Below, one piece after another: positions 26,481 to 34,925 of a stretch of DNA of 38,382 nucleotides; position 1 is the stretch's first letter; each line of letters begins with the position of its first letter. The notes below the pieces were generated by a model. The model was given only the letters and a program-made list of their open reading frames with translations. It did not search any database and was not told the origin of the DNA. Where the stretch lies: positions 1 to 38,382 of the forward strand of contig DXMA01000022.1 of assembly GCA_019414445.1 (NCBI GenBank), given 5' to 3'. Origin of the DNA: Collinsella sp. GTDB taxonomy: Bacteria; Actinomycetota; Coriobacteriia; Coriobacteriales; Coriobacteriaceae. The translations under genes were made by a program, and so were the position numbers.

Positions 26481-28655
26481 CTAGTTGTTGAGCATGCGGT
26501 CGAAGCTTCCCGAGTCGCCATCCCGATAGTCGGCGGTCATCAGGATCTCCTGCGGAATGCGCCCACCCTCGCGCAGCACGTTGCGGAACTGCACGCGCGT
26601 AACCATGGGCAGGTCTTTGATCGTGGCCGCCAGATTCTGCGGCACGCCCTGGTTGGCCGCCGCGGGTTCGCACTCGCCGCCGGCCTTCACGCGACGCTTA
26701 TGCTCGGCGAGCATAGCGCGATACATGCCGGCATGCAGGCGAATCTCAACCACATTGGCATTGCGAGTCTGCTCGACGATACGCGCGCCCTCGCGATCGA
26801 TATCGCCCACGTAGTAGACGTAGTTAAAGCGATAGCCAATCTCGGCCAGATAATCGTCCAGGGCATGCGAGACGCTCGCCTTGCATCCGCCGCCAAAAAT
26901 CACGCCGCCCACCTTGATGCCAAAGAGCTTGGCGTGCTTGCGGCCACGCAGCAGCTTGACGATCTCGTCGTAGGTGTCCAGGTTCTCGACCATAATGAAC
27001 GGCTTGTCGGCTCCCAGCGTAAAAAAGCCCGTAAAGTGCACGGGGCGATTGGGGGCGACCTTGATCGCCTGCATGCTGATGCCCTTTTCGGTCATACGCC
27101 TGATCAGGCGCTCACCGTGCTTGCCGTCAAAAGCCTTCTCGTCGTTAAAGATCTGGTAGGCACGCTGGCGGCGCGAGGCAACCGGCGTATCGGCACCTCG
27201 GTTCTGCTCGATCCAAGCCTGGATGATTGCGATTTCCTCGGCAATCTTGCGGTTGGACATCTCGTTGTGCTGAGTGCGCTGCGGAGCCTTTTTGCCGTCC
27301 TTGCCCTCGACCTTTACGATCTGTGTCTGCTGCTCCTTGATCTTGGAGAGCGCCATAGGCGTGGGGACAACCTTGAGCAGCTGCCTGCCTAAAACGCGGG
27401 CAAGGGCAAACGCCGAGACCTCGCCGTGGACGGACGACTTGGGCTGCTGGGCAGCAGTATCTGCTGCGGCAGACTCCGGCTTCTTCTGAGACTTGCGCTT
27501 AGAATCGCCTTGGGAATTGCGCTCGTGCTTCGGCATAGACGCCTGCTTCTGCGGACGATCGAACCTGCTCTCCTTCGCCGGCTGGCGCTTAGGCTGCCCC
27601 GAAGAAACCTCGGCCTTCGCATCCTCGTTCTGCGGCGTGGTCTTCTCGGTTGCAGTCTCGGCATGGGAACTGCGGCCCCCACGATGGCGACGGCGGCGAG
27701 GCTTGCTCGACGCGCCCTGCTCCGCCTGCTCATCAGTAGGCTGCTGGCCCTTGGCCTCGGCATCAACCTCAAGCCGCGGCTCAACAGGCTTTTGCTCGCG
27801 AGCCACCGGCTCAACGGCCTTCTCGTCCTGGGTGGTCGAAACCGACTCGCCCTTCTCCTGACGCTTTACGGGATACGCACGTCCCGCAAAACCGCGGCCG
27901 GGACGACACGAACCCGGAGCCTTCTTGGCAGACTCCTCAACATCGTCTGCAACCTCAGAAGACTCTTCAACCTCACGCGCGGCATCCTGCTGTGCAGTCT
28001 TAAAGTGAGCACCGCGACGACGCTTGGGCTCTTGGGCCTCCACGGGCTTTTGCTCCCTCGCGGGCTTCTGCGACTCGGCAGCAACCTCGGTCTCAAGAGC
28101 CTCAGCATCCGTCTCACCCTTTCGAGCAACGGCGCGACGGAAGCGCTCCTGCTGGGCGCGGCGCTGCGCATCGCGCTTGCCACCCCCGCCAAAACCGCCG
28201 CGTCCTGCCTTGGCCGTAAAGGCACGCACGACGTTCTCATCGAGCAACTCATCGGTATCGACATGCTCACGCGGAGCAGTTTCTTCCACAGCAGGCACGT
28301 CAGCGGAATCCTCGACGACAAAATCCTCGACGGACTCGGCAGGCTGCTCCTGGGCATCGCGGATCTCGGCATTGATGGTATAGAACGCCGGGCGCCCGTT
28401 AATGCCGCTACCCTCGATCTTGGTCACGATATTTGCCGCGATAAGCTCATCGCGCATCGCCTTGGTGTCACATTCCTTATCGACGGAGCGGAAAATTTGC
28501 GCCAGCGCACTCGACTTAATCTTGAGCGCCTTGCGGCAGAGCAGGTCGTAGGCAACCAGCTTGGCACGCTCGGCAGAAAGCGACGTCTGGCTGCTCAGAC
28601 GTTCAGCCAGGGCATCGACATTATTTTGGTTATCGGAATATACCGTCTTGGCCAC
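26481..28655 (-). CDS. Large disordered protein with N-terminal wHTH-like and C-terminal JetD-like (DUF2220) Toprim domain
   Basis: A 724-residue protein in three parts. Residues about 10-110 look like a winged-helix domain. Residues 115-420 are low-complexity, rich in E/K/R/Q/A with Arg-Gly patches (GRGGFGGGGKRD, KPRRRRHRGGR) and the repeated unit AREQKPVE. The C-terminal third has the Toprim pattern seen in the Wadjet nuclease JetD: glutamate in MVENLDTYDEIV (about 555) and DxD in YYVGDIDREGARIV (about 615). No JetA, B or C partner is nearby. I chose GTG 28655 (AAAGGGG just upstream) over ATG 28679. Role unknown; a nucleic-acid enzyme is likely. Confidence 0.75.
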   Translation of the reverse strand: MAKTVYSDNQNNVDALAERLSSQTSLSAERAKLVAYDLLCRKALKIKSSALAQIFRSVDKECDTKAMRDELIAANIVTKIEGSGINGRPAFYTINAEIRDAQEQPAESVEDFVVEDSADVPAVEETAPREHVDTDELLDENVVRAFTAKAGRGGFGGGGKRDAQRRAQQERFRRAVARKGETDAEALETEVAAESQKPAREQKPVEAQEPKRRRGAHFKTAQQDAAREVEESSEVADDVEESAKKAPGSCRPGRGFAGRAYPVKRQEKGESVSTTQDEKAVEPVAREQKPVEPRLEVDAEAKGQQPTDEQAEQGASSKPRRRRHRGGRSSHAETATEKTTPQNEDAKAEVSSGQPKRQPAKESRFDRPQKQASMPKHERNSQGDSKRKSQKKPESAAADTAAQQPKSSVHGEVSAFALARVLGRQLLKVVPTPMALSKIKEQQTQIVKVEGKDGKKAPQRTQHNEMSNRKIAEEIAIIQAWIEQNRGADTPVASRRQRAYQIFNDEKAFDGKHGERLIRRMTEKGISMQAIKVAPNRPVHFTGFFTLGADKPFIMVENLDTYDEIVKLLRGRKHAKLFGIKVGGVIFGGGCKASVSHALDDYLAEIGYRFNYVYYVGDIDREGARIVEQTRNANVVEIRLHAGMYRAMLAEHKRRVKAGGECEPAAANQGVPQNLAATIKDLPMVTRVQFRNVLREGGRIPQEILMTADYRDGDSGSFDRMLNN

Positions 28656-28760
28656 GGGGCCCCTTTCATATGTACACATATACGTCTATATGGTACAACG
28701 CACGCCCTTATCCACGCAAAACATCTGCGAGAACACTCGAGCGTCACCAGCTTTTGCATG

Positions 28761-28803
28761 AAAAAAGGACCGAGCCCGCGAAGTCGCGGACCCGGTCTTT
28801 CCG
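28761..28803 (-). terminator. Terminator of cstA
   Basis: On the minus strand GACCGGGTCCGCGA pairs with TCGCGGGCTCGGTC (one mismatch, one G-T) and is followed by six Ts. It lies 37 nt after the cstA stop. The remaining gap to 28655 should hold the Toprim gene promoter, which I cannot define. Confidence 0.85.
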
Positions 28804-28839
28804 AGTCATATAGATGTGACGTTCAACTCGTCAGGTCGA

Positions 28840-30729
28840 CTAAGCCTTGGCGGCCTCGGCGTCGGCAGGAGCCTCAGCGGCAGCGGCGCGGCCGTACTCG
28901 GCCTTGCCCATCTCGGACCACTCGGGCTCCTCGTCGGGCATGGAACCGGCCTCCTTGCCGAAGAGCTCCTTGAGGCAGTTGACGGCGACGATGAGGCCCA
29001 GGACCATCAGCAGGACGGCGAAGACAAGCTGCAGGCCCTTGGTGGCGGCGACGGAGACGGCGGCCGTGGTGGCGGTAGCCGGGATGGTGCCGAAGAAGCC
29101 GTAAGCCTGGACAGCGGCCATGCAGCCCATGGCGCTCTGGACCAGCGAGGTGAAGGTGCAGCAGAGCAGGAAGACGACGGGCACGTAGAGCATCCAGCCC
29201 TTGCGGCCGGTACACTTGCAGAACACGGCGAGGGTGATCATGGTCATGCCGCCGAGCAGCTGGTTGGAAGCACCAAAGAGCGGCCAGATGTTGGCATAGC
29301 CACCAAAAGCGAGGGCGAGACCGGGAAGCAGGGTGACGACCGTGGCGAACCAGGGGTTGCCGAGGACCTTCATGTAGCCGGCCTTGGACTCGATGGCCAG
29401 GGCGTCGTTGGTCTGGGCAAAGAACTCGGAGAACGAGGTGCGGGCGATGCGGGCGACGGCGTCGAGCGAGGTCAGGGCCAGAGCGGAGACGTTCATGGTC
29501 ATGAAGACGGTAGCGAGCGTGCCGTCAACACCGAAGGCCTGCATACCGCGGGAGATACCAGCGGCGAAGATCTGGAACGGGGTGGAAGCGACACCGGCGT
29601 TGAGGACGCCGGTACCGGCGGTGTTCATATCGGAGAACATGATGCCGGCGACGATGATGGCAAGGATGCCGACGAAGGACTCGACGATCATTGCACCGTA
29701 ACCGACCTTGACGGCGTCCTGTTCCTTCTCGACCTGCTTGGAAGAGGTGCCGGAAGAAACGAGGCTGTGGAAACCGGAGAGAGCACCGCATGCGACGGAG
29801 ACGAACAGGACCGGGAACATCATGCCGGAGGCAGTGGAGAAGCCGGTGAAGACCGGAGCGGTGATAGTGGCCTGACCGTTGACACCCAGGACGACGATGC
29901 CGAGGACAGCGCAGACGATCATGACGATCATCATGATGGAAGTGAGGTAGTCACGCGGGGTCTTGAGCATCTGGATGGGCATAGCGCCAGCGAAGACCAG
30001 GTAGACCATGACGACGGCGAACCACTGGAACTTATCCAGGTAGACCGGGAACTGCATACCGACGGCGAACATGAGAACCATGAGGATAACGCCGGTGACG
30101 AACTCGGCAGCGCCGGTGAGGTTGAACTTCTTCTGGGCCCAACCAAAGGCGATAGCGACGAAGGTGAACAGGATGGAGATGGTACCAGCGCAGCCGGCGG
30201 CATAGGACTTGGTGAAGTCGATGGCACCGGTAGCAGCACCAGAAGCGTCAACGGCCGGGGTGAACATGAACGTCTTGCAGACCATGTCGGTGAAGGCGGC
30301 GATGACGATGATGCAGAACAGCCAGCAGAACAGCAGGAACAGGCGACGGCCGGTCTTGCCGATGTACTTCTCGATGAGCTGAGCGAGCGACTTGCCGTTG
30401 TTCTTCATCGAGGCGTACAGGGCGCCAAAGTCGTGGACGGCGCCAAAGAAGATGCCGCCGACGAGGACCCAGAGCACGACGGGCAGCCAGCCAAAGGCCA
30501 TGGCGACGATCGTACCCGTGACAGGGCCAGCACCGCAGATCGAGCTGAACTGGTGCGAGAACGCGGTGAAGGCGGAGACGGGCGAGAAGCTCTTGCCGTC
30601 CTTCATGCGCTTGGCCGGCGTGAGGGCCTCTTTGTCAACGCCCCACTTGTTGGCCAGCCATCGGCCATAGCCCAGATAGCCGCAGGCGAGCACCGCCGCG
30701 GCCACAACCATGAGCAAAACTCCGTTCAT
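28840..30729 (-). CDS. cstA: CstA-family peptide/pyruvate transporter
   Basis: A 629-residue inner-membrane protein with many hydrophobic helices, of the CstA/BtsT family that imports pyruvate or peptides on nutrient stress. The FSSICGAGPVTGTIVAMAFG and HDFGALYASMKNNGKSLAQL segments (quoted in part) and GFHSLVSSGTSSKQ are family hallmarks. The tail (PDEEPEWSEMGKAEYG, then an Ala-rich end) is cytoplasmic. It is close to the usual family size. GAGGAGG precedes the ATG. It is monocistronic, with a strong promoter, an operator and a long structured leader upstream. Confidence 0.95.
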   Translation of the reverse strand: MNGVLLMVVAAAVLACGYLGYGRWLANKWGVDKEALTPAKRMKDGKSFSPVSAFTAFSHQFSSICGAGPVTGTIVAMAFGWLPVVLWVLVGGIFFGAVHDFGALYASMKNNGKSLAQLIEKYIGKTGRRLFLLFCWLFCIIVIAAFTDMVCKTFMFTPAVDASGAATGAIDFTKSYAAGCAGTISILFTFVAIAFGWAQKKFNLTGAAEFVTGVILMVLMFAVGMQFPVYLDKFQWFAVVMVYLVFAGAMPIQMLKTPRDYLTSIMMIVMIVCAVLGIVVLGVNGQATITAPVFTGFSTASGMMFPVLFVSVACGALSGFHSLVSSGTSSKQVEKEQDAVKVGYGAMIVESFVGILAIIVAGIMFSDMNTAGTGVLNAGVASTPFQIFAAGISRGMQAFGVDGTLATVFMTMNVSALALTSLDAVARIARTSFSEFFAQTNDALAIESKAGYMKVLGNPWFATVVTLLPGLALAFGGYANIWPLFGASNQLLGGMTMITLAVFCKCTGRKGWMLYVPVVFLLCCTFTSLVQSAMGCMAAVQAYGFFGTIPATATTAAVSVAATKGLQLVFAVLLMVLGLIVAVNCLKELFGKEAGSMPDEEPEWSEMGKAEYGRAAAAEAPADAEAAKA

Positions 30730-30964
30730 TACATTTCCTCCTCTAAAAAGAACTTCTCAGACATAAAAAATGAGGGCCGTCGGTTGCGCTCGACGGCCCT
30801 CATCTTCATCAGCCGCCCGTTATCGTACGGGCTAGCTGTATGTGCTAACCCGCATCAGATAATTACTACGCTGATAATGTTTAGCTGATGCGTGAACATG
30901 TCTAAGAAATCCTCTTCAATCATGATGCGAACGATCCGTGCGTGTTCACATCCCCCAGTGGATG
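30730..30964 (-). promoter_or_regulatory. Structured 5' leader of cstA with internal terminator (candidate riboswitch or attenuator)
   Basis: The 235 nt between the expected transcription start and the cstA ATG can form several stems: a 7-bp stem (30943-30949 with 30892-30898), an 8-bp stem CGCATCAG / CTGATGCG (30885-30892 with 30851-30858), a GGGTTAGC / GCTAGCCC stem, and a final terminator. A second CTGATG-type segment (30807-30813) could compete for the same partner, giving two exclusive folds. I do not recognise a known riboswitch or T-box core. Confidence 0.6.
30765..30803 (-). terminator. Terminator/attenuator hairpin in the cstA leader
   Basis: A perfect 13-bp stem (ATGAGGGCCGTCG / CGACGGCCCTCAT) with an 8-nt loop is followed by six Ts on the minus strand, 36 nt before the cstA start codon. 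No other gene lies between this and the promoter, so it can only act on cstA transcription. Confidence 0.88.
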
Positions 30965-30970
30965 AAAAGC

Positions 30971-30999
30971 AGTATGAAACTTTAGTTACCTAAAGTCAA
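30971..30999 (-). promoter_or_regulatory. cstA promoter with palindromic operator
   Basis: TTGACT (-35, 30994-30999) and CATACT (-10, 30971-30976) are spaced 17 bp apart on the minus strand. Between them is CTTTAG-TTAC-CTAAAG (30980-30995), a perfect inverted repeat overlapping the -35. A repressor site is the likely reading. Confidence 0.75.
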
Positions 31000-31131
31000 C
31001 GCAAATTTGTAATGAATTTTCAACTTTTTTTGAAATTCTCGGTATAAAACGCCACTGACCTCGGACTTTACCCAACAAAAGTTTTTGCATGAGAGATGCC
31101 CCTCGGGAGCCGCGGGAGCTCCCATCCCAAA

Positions 31132-31149
31132 TGCGGAGCAAAGCTCCGC
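31132..31149. other. Hairpin in the cstA to tsaD-fusion gap
   Basis: TGCGGAGC / GCTCCGCA closes a 3-nt loop. On the plus strand a T-rich run follows eight bases later. Nothing else is recognisable in 31000-31259 apart from a GGGAGCTCCC palindrome. Confidence 0.45.
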
Positions 31150-31259
31150 ACACCATCTTTTTCTTTCAGCTAAAGCACGCCGGAAATTCGACGCAGCTGG
31201 CTAACCTTGCCGGACGTTGTCGACGCCAAACCAGCTCAGAAGCTATATCGATACAGAAA

Positions 31260-31394
31260 GGTCCCCGGGCGGAGGGGCCGGATATAAGGTTTATCGCGAG
31301 TTCCGCACGCAAAGAAGGCCACTTAATGTGGCCTTCGTCTTGCGCAGGACTGTAGAGCAGGAAACCTTATATCCGGCCCCTCCGCCCGGGGACC
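31260..31394 (-). repeat. Post-stop long-hairpin element, copy C
   Basis: Perfect 33-bp arms (31260-31292 and 31362-31394) enclose a 69-nt core (31293-31361). The core equals copy A except at the small hairpin. The arm shares only GGTTT next to the core, and a CCCCGGG patch near its outer end, with copy B. On the minus strand it begins 12 nt after the stop codon of the tsaB-rimI-tsaD gene. Confidence 0.9.
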
Positions 31395-31406
31395 GCGCCG
31401 TACCAG

Positions 31407-33791
31407 CTACAGCGTCATGTTTGGATCGGCGTCGACGTCGAACGGCGAGATTTCGCCTCGGTCGAATTTACGGCGGGCGACCTCCGCGATCATGGCGGCG
31501 TTGTCGGTGCACGCCGAAAGCGGTGGCACCGTTACGCGGATCCCCTGACGCCCAAGCTTCTTGATCATCATCTCGCGCAGATGCGGATTAGCCGAGACGC
31601 CGCCGCCAATGCAGTATTCCTTGCATCCGGTAGCGTGCAGTGCGTTTTTGGCCTTCTTGTACTGCACGTCAAAGACAGCTGCCTCAAACGAAGCCGCCAG
31701 ATCGGGAAGGTGAATCGTGCGCCCGGCCTTGGTCTCTTGCTCGATGTAGAGCGTCACCGCCGTCTTGAGGCCCGAAAGCGAGAAGCGGTAGTCCCCCCTG
31801 CTGTTAAGCGCACGGGGGAAATCGATCGCCTTGGGGTTGCCCGTCTCGGCCAGCTTAGAGATGATGGGGCCACCGGGATAGCCCAGGCCCAGCGCCTTGG
31901 CCACCTTGTCGAAGGCCTCGCCCACGGCGTCGTCGAGCGTCTCACCGAGCACCTCGTAGTCGCCCCACGCCTTCACGTGCACGAGCATGGTGTGCCCGCC
32001 CGAGACAAGCGTGAAGATGAACGGCGGCTTGAGGTCGGGCTGCGCCAGCAGGTTGGCAAACAGGTGCCCCTCCAGATGGTTGACGCACACGAGCGGCTTG
32101 CCAGCAGCGTAGGCAAAGCCCTTGGCGAAGGCGACGCCAACCACGAGCGCGCCCACCAGGCCCGGACCCTGCGTCACGCCCACGGCGGCAAGCTCACTTG
32201 GTGCAATGGCTCCGCCCGTAAGGCCCAGCGATGCTGCGGCATCCTCGAGCGCCGCATCCACGACACTCACAATCACCTCAACGTGCTTGCGCGAGGCGAT
32301 CTCGGGCACCACGCCGCCAAAGCGGGCGTGAAAATCAATCTGTGTCGACACCTGGTTGGCCAGCATATTGCCATCTGCATCGATTATCGCCACGGCCGTC
32401 TCGTCGCAGGAACTCTCGATAGCGAGCACTAGGTGGCGGCGCTCAATTTCGGCACGCTCCTCGACGGTGCGCTCGGGTGCAGGTAGCGGCCATACACGCT
32501 GCTCAGCCGCCGTCGGCTCGGGCGAAGCGTTGTCGACCGGGAGCACCAAGGGCAGCGGCGCCGTCATGACGATGGCATCTTTGCCAACACCGTAGTAACC
32601 GCGGCGACAGCCCGCCTCGGTAAAGCCCAGGGCGGCATAGAGTGCAATTGCGCCCTCGTTGCCGTCCTCAACCTCAAGCGAAGCCGTGGTGCAGCCGAGC
32701 ATCTGCGCGTCATAGCTCACGTGCGACAGAAGCTTGCGGGCGATACCCTCACGGCGATGAGTCGGATCGACGGCAACGTCCATAATCTGCACGTCCCCGT
32801 CGACGACCATGCCGCCGGCAAGACCCAGCAACTGACCGTCGTCGTGCGCCACCCACCAGCTACGCGGAGCGGCAACGTCCTCGCCCAGCTCGGACAAGAA
32901 CATGCCCGGCGTCCACGCCTCGTGTCCGGCGCCTTCAAAGCAGGCGGTCTCCAGTGCGCTCGCGCCCTCGGCATCCGCCGCGCCCATGGGGCGGAATTGC
33001 AGATGACGCCCAGCGAGCTCGTCGGCAACACCTGTCACCTCACTCTGCGCGCTCTCGGCAAGGCCCAGGCGCTTGCGCTCGTTTTCCTCGGCATCCGAAA
33101 GGCGCGTGTAAATCGGCAGGACGCGAGCCGGATCGCCGTCACCCGCAGCGTGCGCGAGCAGCAAGCCCTCGCCCGAAGGCCACCACAGGTCGCGCTCCAC
33201 GCAGCGGGCGATCTCGTCCTCACCCAGCAGCTTGCCATAGCGCACGAGACCGTCGCCGGTCAGCTGAACCTGGTCCCAGTCCGCCGCTTGGCGCCACTCA
33301 TCGAGCGCCACGGCGGCCTTGACCACGTGTTCGCGCTCAAATTGACGCTCGGGGCCCTCATCGACCAGCATATACAGCGCCGGATATACCTCACCGCGCA
33401 TAGCATCGGCCAAGATACCAAGCTTGCCGCGCACGCCAGCCTTCCACGCCGTCCAAGCGCAAGCGTCAAGCGTCGACGCGCCCAGCAGCGGAACATTGGC
33501 ACCACGTGCGAGGCCCTTGGCAGTGGAGATGCCGATGCGCACACCCGTAAACGACCCCGGGCCGCGGCCGACCACGTAGCAACCAACATCGCTGCGATCC
33601 AGACCGGCCTGAGCCAGCACACCATCAACGGTATTCACGAGCTCAACGTTGGCGTGACGGCGACACATGTGGTCGCCACTCACGAGCTTCGTCTCGCCCG
33701 TCTGTCTATCAATCCAACTTGCCGCGCAGGCAAGCATGTCGGTCGAGGTATCGAGCGCCACCACCAGCGCGTTGTCGTTATGCAAGCTCAT
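31407..33791 (-). CDS. tsaD: TsaB-RimI-TsaD triple fusion
   Basis: A 794-residue fusion. Residues 1 to about 230 are TsaB (ALDTSTDMLACAA, GRGPGSFTGVRIG), the scaffold of the t6A complex. Residues 260-415 are a RimI-type GNAT acetyltransferase with the acetyl-CoA motif HRREGIARKLL. Residues 450-794 are TsaD, which transfers threonylcarbamoyl to A37 of ANN-decoding tRNAs: ESSCDETAVAI, metal motif HLEGH near 573, SGGHT. All three keep their key motifs. The gene overlaps tsaE by 14 nt. The ATG at 33789-33791 has a modest AAGG site. Confidence 0.95.
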   Translation of the reverse strand: MSLHNDNALVVALDTSTDMLACAASWIDRQTGETKLVSGDHMCRRHANVELVNTVDGVLAQAGLDRSDVGCYVVGRGPGSFTGVRIGISTAKGLARGANVPLLGASTLDACAWTAWKAGVRGKLGILADAMRGEVYPALYMLVDEGPERQFEREHVVKAAVALDEWRQAADWDQVQLTGDGLVRYGKLLGEDEIARCVERDLWWPSGEGLLLAHAAGDGDPARVLPIYTRLSDAEENERKRLGLAESAQSEVTGVADELAGRHLQFRPMGAADAEGASALETACFEGAGHEAWTPGMFLSELGEDVAAPRSWWVAHDDGQLLGLAGGMVVDGDVQIMDVAVDPTHRREGIARKLLSHVSYDAQMLGCTTASLEVEDGNEGAIALYAALGFTEAGCRRGYYGVGKDAIVMTAPLPLVLPVDNASPEPTAAEQRVWPLPAPERTVEERAEIERRHLVLAIESSCDETAVAIIDADGNMLANQVSTQIDFHARFGGVVPEIASRKHVEVIVSVVDAALEDAAASLGLTGGAIAPSELAAVGVTQGPGLVGALVVGVAFAKGFAYAAGKPLVCVNHLEGHLFANLLAQPDLKPPFIFTLVSGGHTMLVHVKAWGDYEVLGETLDDAVGEAFDKVAKALGLGYPGGPIISKLAETGNPKAIDFPRALNSRGDYRFSLSGLKTAVTLYIEQETKAGRTIHLPDLAASFEAAVFDVQYKKAKNALHATGCKEYCIGGGVSANPHLREMMIKKLGRQGIRVTVPPLSACTDNAAMIAEVARRKFDRGEISPFDVDADPNMTL

Positions 33792-34284
33792 CTTGTACAG
33801 CCTTATCAATCAAATGGGAAAGCTCCATTGCGCGGTCACCGTGCGCCTCGAGCGTTATCGTTCGCACATCGCTGTCGCCCTCATCACGCTTGAGCGTCAC
33901 CGAAAGATACTCATCCGTCAGCTCGTCCTGGAATTGTTCACCCCATTCCAGCAGGCAGGCACCCTCATAGCCCAGCACATCGAAAATGCCCGTATCCTCG
34001 AGCTCGTAGGCATGCTCCAGGCGGTATAGATCAAAGTGAAACAGCGGAATACGACCTTGATCGTGAACGGCCATGAGCGCAAACGTAGGACTCGTAACCA
34101 TATGCCCATCGCCCAGCCCGCGCGAGACGCCCTTGGTAAAGTGAGTTTTGCCCACTCCCAGGCCACCGGTCAGGATGAGCACATCGCCGTCCTCAAGGCA
34201 CGGTGCAATTAGCTCGCCAAAGTACTCCGTATCGGCAGCGCAAGTCGTTTTGTAAGTACCTACCCCCAGGCGCTCCAGGGACAT
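33778..34284 (-). CDS. tsaE: tRNA threonylcarbamoyladenosine biosynthesis ATPase TsaE
   Basis: A 168-residue P-loop ATPase that resets the TsaB-TsaD complex after each t6A cycle. Walker A is GGLGVGKTHFTKG (about residues 41-53), followed by VTSPTFALMAVH and the FHFDLYRLEH motif with the conserved aspartate. AAGGAG precedes the ATG. It overlaps the fusion gene by 14 nt and sits 12 nt after the glycosylase gene, so its product is made beside its partners. Confidence 0.95.
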   Translation of the reverse strand: MSLERLGVGTYKTTCAADTEYFGELIAPCLEDGDVLILTGGLGVGKTHFTKGVSRGLGDGHMVTSPTFALMAVHDQGRIPLFHFDLYRLEHAYELEDTGIFDVLGYEGACLLEWGEQFQDELTDEYLSVTLKRDEGDSDVRTITLEAHGDRAMELSHLIDKAVQDELA

Positions 34285-34296
34285 ATATGCTCCTTA

Positions 34297-34917
34297 TTAT
34301 TCCGAGGCGTCCTCTGGTGCGGGATGTCGCTCCAGATAGTCGCCCAGCATCTTAAAGTCTTCCTCCAGCAGCTCCTGCCACGCCGGATTGCGCAGCGCTG
34401 CTGCCGGATGGAACGTGGGCATTACTACAAAATGCCCCATCTGGTGGAACCTGCCACGCAGCTTAGTAATGCCAATCTCGGTCTTAAGCACAAAGTGCGT
34501 CGCGGGGTTGCCGAGCGTCACGATAATATCGGGCCAGATGCTTCGAATCTGCTCACGCAAAAACGGCGAGCAAGCCAGCACTTCCTCGGGACGCGGATTG
34601 CGGTTTCCCGGCGGGCGGCACTTAAGCACGTTGGCAATGTAGACGTCTTCGCGTTTGAGGCCCGCCAGCGACAAAATGCCGTTGAGGTCCTCGCCTGCCG
34701 CCCCCACAAAGGGCTCGCCCTGCAAATCCTCATTGCGGCCCGGCGCCTCACCAATAAACATCACGCGAGCGCGGGGGTTTCCCACGCCAAACACGATATT
34801 GTGACGCGACTGGTAGAGCTGGCAGAGGTGACAATCGCCCAGAACGGCCTCAATTTCCTCGAGTGCGACCTCACGTGGTGCCTGATGGGTATGGCCGGGG
34901 ATGTGCATGACGCCCAT
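34297..34917 (-). CDS. Family-4 uracil-DNA glycosylase
   Basis: A 206-residue iron-sulfur uracil-DNA glycosylase that removes uracil from DNA. Motif A is GEAPGRNED. Four cysteines fit the 4Fe-4S cluster: C29 and C32 (CHLC), one in NVLKCRPPGNRNP and one in LACSPFL. The HPAAALRN motif near residue 170 is the second active-site loop. Its ribosome site GGAG overlaps the stop of alr, so the genes are coupled. Confidence 0.94.
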   Translation of the reverse strand: MGVMHIPGHTHQAPREVALEEIEAVLGDCHLCQLYQSRHNIVFGVGNPRARVMFIGEAPGRNEDLQGEPFVGAAGEDLNGILSLAGLKREDVYIANVLKCRPPGNRNPRPEEVLACSPFLREQIRSIWPDIIVTLGNPATHFVLKTEIGITKLRGRFHQMGHFVVMPTFHPAAALRNPAWQELLEEDFKMLGDYLERHPAPEDASE

Positions 34918-34925
34918 AGCGGCTC

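Noticed and set aside
28816..30888. 690-codon plus-strand frame antisense to cstA, and other long antisense frames in GC-rich genes
   Set aside because: Low-complexity Gly/Asp/Glu/His translations typical of the opposite strand of GC-rich genes, with no ribosome sites or domains.
31089..31564. Plus-strand reading frames across hairpin element C, and similar frames at 8546-8740, giving recurring peptides such as REFRTQRRPLNVAF
   Set aside because: The shared peptide comes only from the repeated core; frames start with no ribosome site and run through palindromic arms and antisense of tsaD or the hydrolase.
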